Position numbers and translations under genes: made by a program. This document shows, piece by piece, positions 6,243-7,833 of a stretch of DNA of 7,833 nucleotides (position 1 is its first letter; every line of letters begins with the position of its first letter). Below the pieces are notes generated by a model. The model did not search any database, was not told the DNA's origin, and was given only the letters and a program-made list of their open reading frames with translations. The stretch lies in the NCBI GenBank assembly GCA_002403075.1, contig DHHB01000040.1, positions 1-7,833 on the forward strand, given 5' to 3'. The stretch is from a bacterium UBP1_UBA4783. GTDB lineage: Bacteria; Krumholzibacteriota; Krumholzibacteriia; Krumholzibacteriales; Krumholzibacteriaceae.

Positions 6243-7160
6243 ATGGCGCGGCGCGTCGTCGTCACGGGGGGCACCGGATTCATCGGACGGGCGCTCGTCG
6301 GGCGGCTCGCCGAGCGCGGCTACGACGTCGTCGTCCTTTCCCGAAACCCCGCCCGCGTGCCGGAGATCTTCGGCGGCAAAGCCCGAGGCGGGCCGTGGGA
6401 CGGCGCGTCCGCCGGGCGCTGGCTTTCGTACGCTGACGGCGCCTACGCCGTCGTCAACCTCGCCGGCGACAACATCGCCGAGGGCCGCTGGAGCGCGGCG
6501 AAGAAGGAGCGGATCCTCCGAAGCAGGCTGGAGGCGGGAGCCGCGGTGCTCGAGGCCGTGACGGGCGCGGCCTCGCGGCCGGCCGTCGTCGTGCAGGGGT
6601 CGGCGGTCGGCTATTACGGAAGCCGTGGAGAAGAGCTCCTCGACGAGCTGAGCGCGAAGGGCGAGGGGTTTCTCTCGGACGTCTGCTCGTCATGGGAGCG
6701 ATCGACGGCCGGCGTCGAGGGGCTCGGAGCGCGCCGCGTCGTCATCCGCACGGCCCCCGTTCTCGGGGCGCGCGGGGGATTTCTCGATCGCGTCGTGCCG
6801 ATGTTCCGCCGCTACCTCGGCGGGGTCGTCGGCGGCGGCTCGGCGTGGATGCCGTGGATAGATCTCGAGGACGAGGCGGCGGCGATCGTGTTCCTCATGG
6901 AGCGCGAGGATCTTGCCGGCGCGTTCAACCTCTCGTCGCCGAACCCCGCGCGGAGCCGCGATTTCTACCGGACGCTCGCGCGCGTGCTTCGGCGTCCCGC
7001 GGCGCTTCGCATCCCGGCGTTCGCGCTGCGCGCGCTGCTCGGCGAGGTCGCGGACGGGCTCATTCTCGCCGGTGAGCGGGTCGTTCCGCGGAGGCTGCTC
7101 GACGCCGGATTCCGCTTCGGCAACCCGGAGCTCGAAGCGGCGCTTCGACGGTATTTCTGA
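6243..7160 (+). CDS. Atypical short-chain dehydrogenase, TIGR01777/YfcH family (NAD(P)-binding epimerase-like, DUF1731 C-terminus)
   Basis: A 305-residue protein, typical for the family. Its ATG follows the rudS stop codon with no intervening base, and AAGGGAAGGG just upstream can serve as ribosome binding site. The N-terminus is a Rossmann fold with TGGTGFIG (residues 8-15) for nucleotide binding and LSRNP in the position that usually favours NADP. NLAGDNIAEGRW and the following KKERILRSR are hallmark motifs. GSAVGYYG (Tyr124-Tyr125) takes the place of the classical YxxxK active site, which is absent, as usual in this atypical group. WMPWIDLEDEAAA lines the substrate side. The last 50 or so residues, with RIPAFALRALLGE and DAGFRF, are the DUF1731 tail. 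The substrate is unknown for the family. Position between rudS and a photolyase suggests a role in the light response, an inference from context only. Confidence 0.93.
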   Translation: MARRVVVTGGTGFIGRALVGRLAERGYDVVVLSRNPARVPEIFGGKARGGPWDGASAGRWLSYADGAYAVVNLAGDNIAEGRWSAAKKERILRSRLEAGAAVLEAVTGAASRPAVVVQGSAVGYYGSRGEELLDELSAKGEGFLSDVCSSWERSTAGVEGLGARRVVIRTAPVLGARGGFLDRVVPMFRRYLGGVVGGGSAWMPWIDLEDEAAAIVFLMEREDLAGAFNLSSPNPARSRDFYRTLARVLRRPAALRIPAFALRALLGEVADGLILAGERVVPRRLLDAGFRFGNPELEAALRRYF

Positions 7161-7161
7161 C

Positions 7162-7181
7162 GCGCCGGTTCCGGCCGGCGC
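7162..7181 (+). other. Stem-loop between the dehydrogenase and photolyase genes
   Basis: GCGCCGG (7162-7168) pairs perfectly with CCGGCGC (7175-7181) around TTCCGG. It fills most of the 35-bp gap and begins right after the stop codon. No T-run follows, so it is not a convincing terminator. It could modulate mRNA processing or photolyase translation, whose start lacks a clear Shine-Dalgarno. Confidence 0.35.
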
Positions 7182-7195
7182 CCGCAGCGGACACC

Positions 7196-7833
7196 ATGAA
7201 GAAACCGATCCAGCGCGAACGCGTCATGCTGCTCAACGCTCGGAGCGTTCGAGCCCGCCGCTTCGTCCTCTACTGGATGCAGGGGGCCCAGCGCGCGGAA
7301 TGCAATCACGCCCTCGAGTACGCGATCGATCGCGCGAACGAGATGCGGCAGCCCGTCGTCGTCTTCTTCGGTCTCGCGCCGGACTATCCGGAGGCGAACG
7401 CGCGGCATTACCGGTTCATGCTCGAGGGGCTCAGGGAGACGGAGCGCGCGCTTGCCGATCGCGGCGTTCGGCTCGTCGTCCGGCGGGGATCGCCCGATTC
7501 GCTCGCCGCCGCGATCGCGAAGGACGCCTCGCTCGTCGTCGTCGATCGCGAGTACCTGCGCCTTCCGCGAGCGTGGCGTTTCAGAGCGGCGGGGAAGCTC
7601 GAATGTCCGCTCGTTCAGGTCGAGACGAACGTCGTCGTGCCGATCGAGGAGGCGTCCGAGAAGGAGGAGTACTCCGCGGCGACGATCCGCCCTAAGATCG
7701 CGCGGGCGCTCGGGCGGTTTCTCGCGCCGCTGCGCGAGCGCGAGCCTCGTGTCGCGTCGTCCGGCATGGATTTCCGCTCGCTCGATCTCTCGGATATCGA
7801 CGCCCTTCTCCGGCGGCTGCGCGTCGACGCGAG
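7196..7833 (+). CDS. phr: Class II CPD photolyase (deoxyribodipyrimidine photo-lyase), N-terminal part
   Basis: Open from ATG 7196 to the window end: 212 residues of a protein usually about 450-500 long. It would split UV-induced cyclobutane pyrimidine dimers in DNA using light energy through FAD. The visible part is the N-terminal antenna-type alpha/beta domain (about 10-165) and the start of the linker to the FAD-binding domain, which lies outside. Class II marks are clear: FVLYWMQGAQRAECNHALEY (23-42), PVVVFFGL, the segment VVVDREYLRLPRAWR (114-128) and KEEYSAATIRPKI (156-168). Class I enzymes and cryptochromes lack these. The gene begins 35 bp after the dehydrogenase, without a strong ribosome binding site, which suggests dependence on translation from upstream. 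Met11 (7226) is an alternative start. Context with rudS supports a shared UV/light-protection role. Confidence 0.93.
   Translation, partial: MKKPIQRERVMLLNARSVRARRFVLYWMQGAQRAECNHALEYAIDRANEMRQPVVVFFGLAPDYPEANARHYRFMLEGLRETERALADRGVRLVVRRGSPDSLAAAIAKDASLVVVDREYLRLPRAWRFRAAGKLECPLVQVETNVVVPIEEASEKEEYSAATIRPKIARALGRFLAPLREREPRVASSGMDFRSLDLSDIDALLRRLRVDA

Overview
The window is 7.8 kb of GC-rich DNA with all genes on the + strand, closely packed and with strong G/C third positions. It looks like a chromosomal segment of a free-living, probably Gram-negative, high-GC bacterium. A sigma-54-type promoter, a membrane HD-GYP protein and an acetyltransferase-nitrilase-type hydrolase would fit a deltaproteobacterium or an FCB-type or uncultured candidate phylum, but nothing here fixes the taxon. 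I see no insertion sequences, phage genes, CRISPR, tRNA or rRNA.

Region 1 (1-1514) holds the C-terminal end of a Rim1/YhcX-like carbon-nitrogen hydrolase, cut by the window edge. It is followed 55 bp later by a PLP-dependent D-cysteine desulfhydrase-type enzyme. Region 2 (1515-2682) begins with a good sigma-70-like promoter whose predicted transcript starts on a perfect 11-bp hairpin next to the ribosome binding site of a conserved protein of unknown function. That protein has an N-terminal module, an acidic linker and an internally duplicated C-terminal domain. The 191-bp gap after it carries a weak terminator-like hairpin and a good sigma-54 (-24/-12) match. Region 3 (2683-3999) is a seven-helix membrane HD-GYP protein, probably a cyclic-di-GMP phosphodiesterase, starting at TTG.

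Region 4 (4000-5208) is a GC-rich hairpin, a tandem 12-bp repeat, a TATAAT -10 box and purM (purine synthesis), complete and canonical. Region 5 (5274-7833) is a compact three-gene run: a DUF523-DUF1722 fusion matching the tRNA 4-thiouridine desulfidase RudS, an atypical short-chain dehydrogenase of the YfcH/TIGR01777 family, and a class II CPD photolyase cut by the window end. RudS removes the UVA-absorbing tRNA base s4U and the photolyase repairs UV-damaged DNA using light, so this run reads as a light-stress module. It is the most interesting part of the window. It has no promoter of its own that I can see and may be read through from purM.
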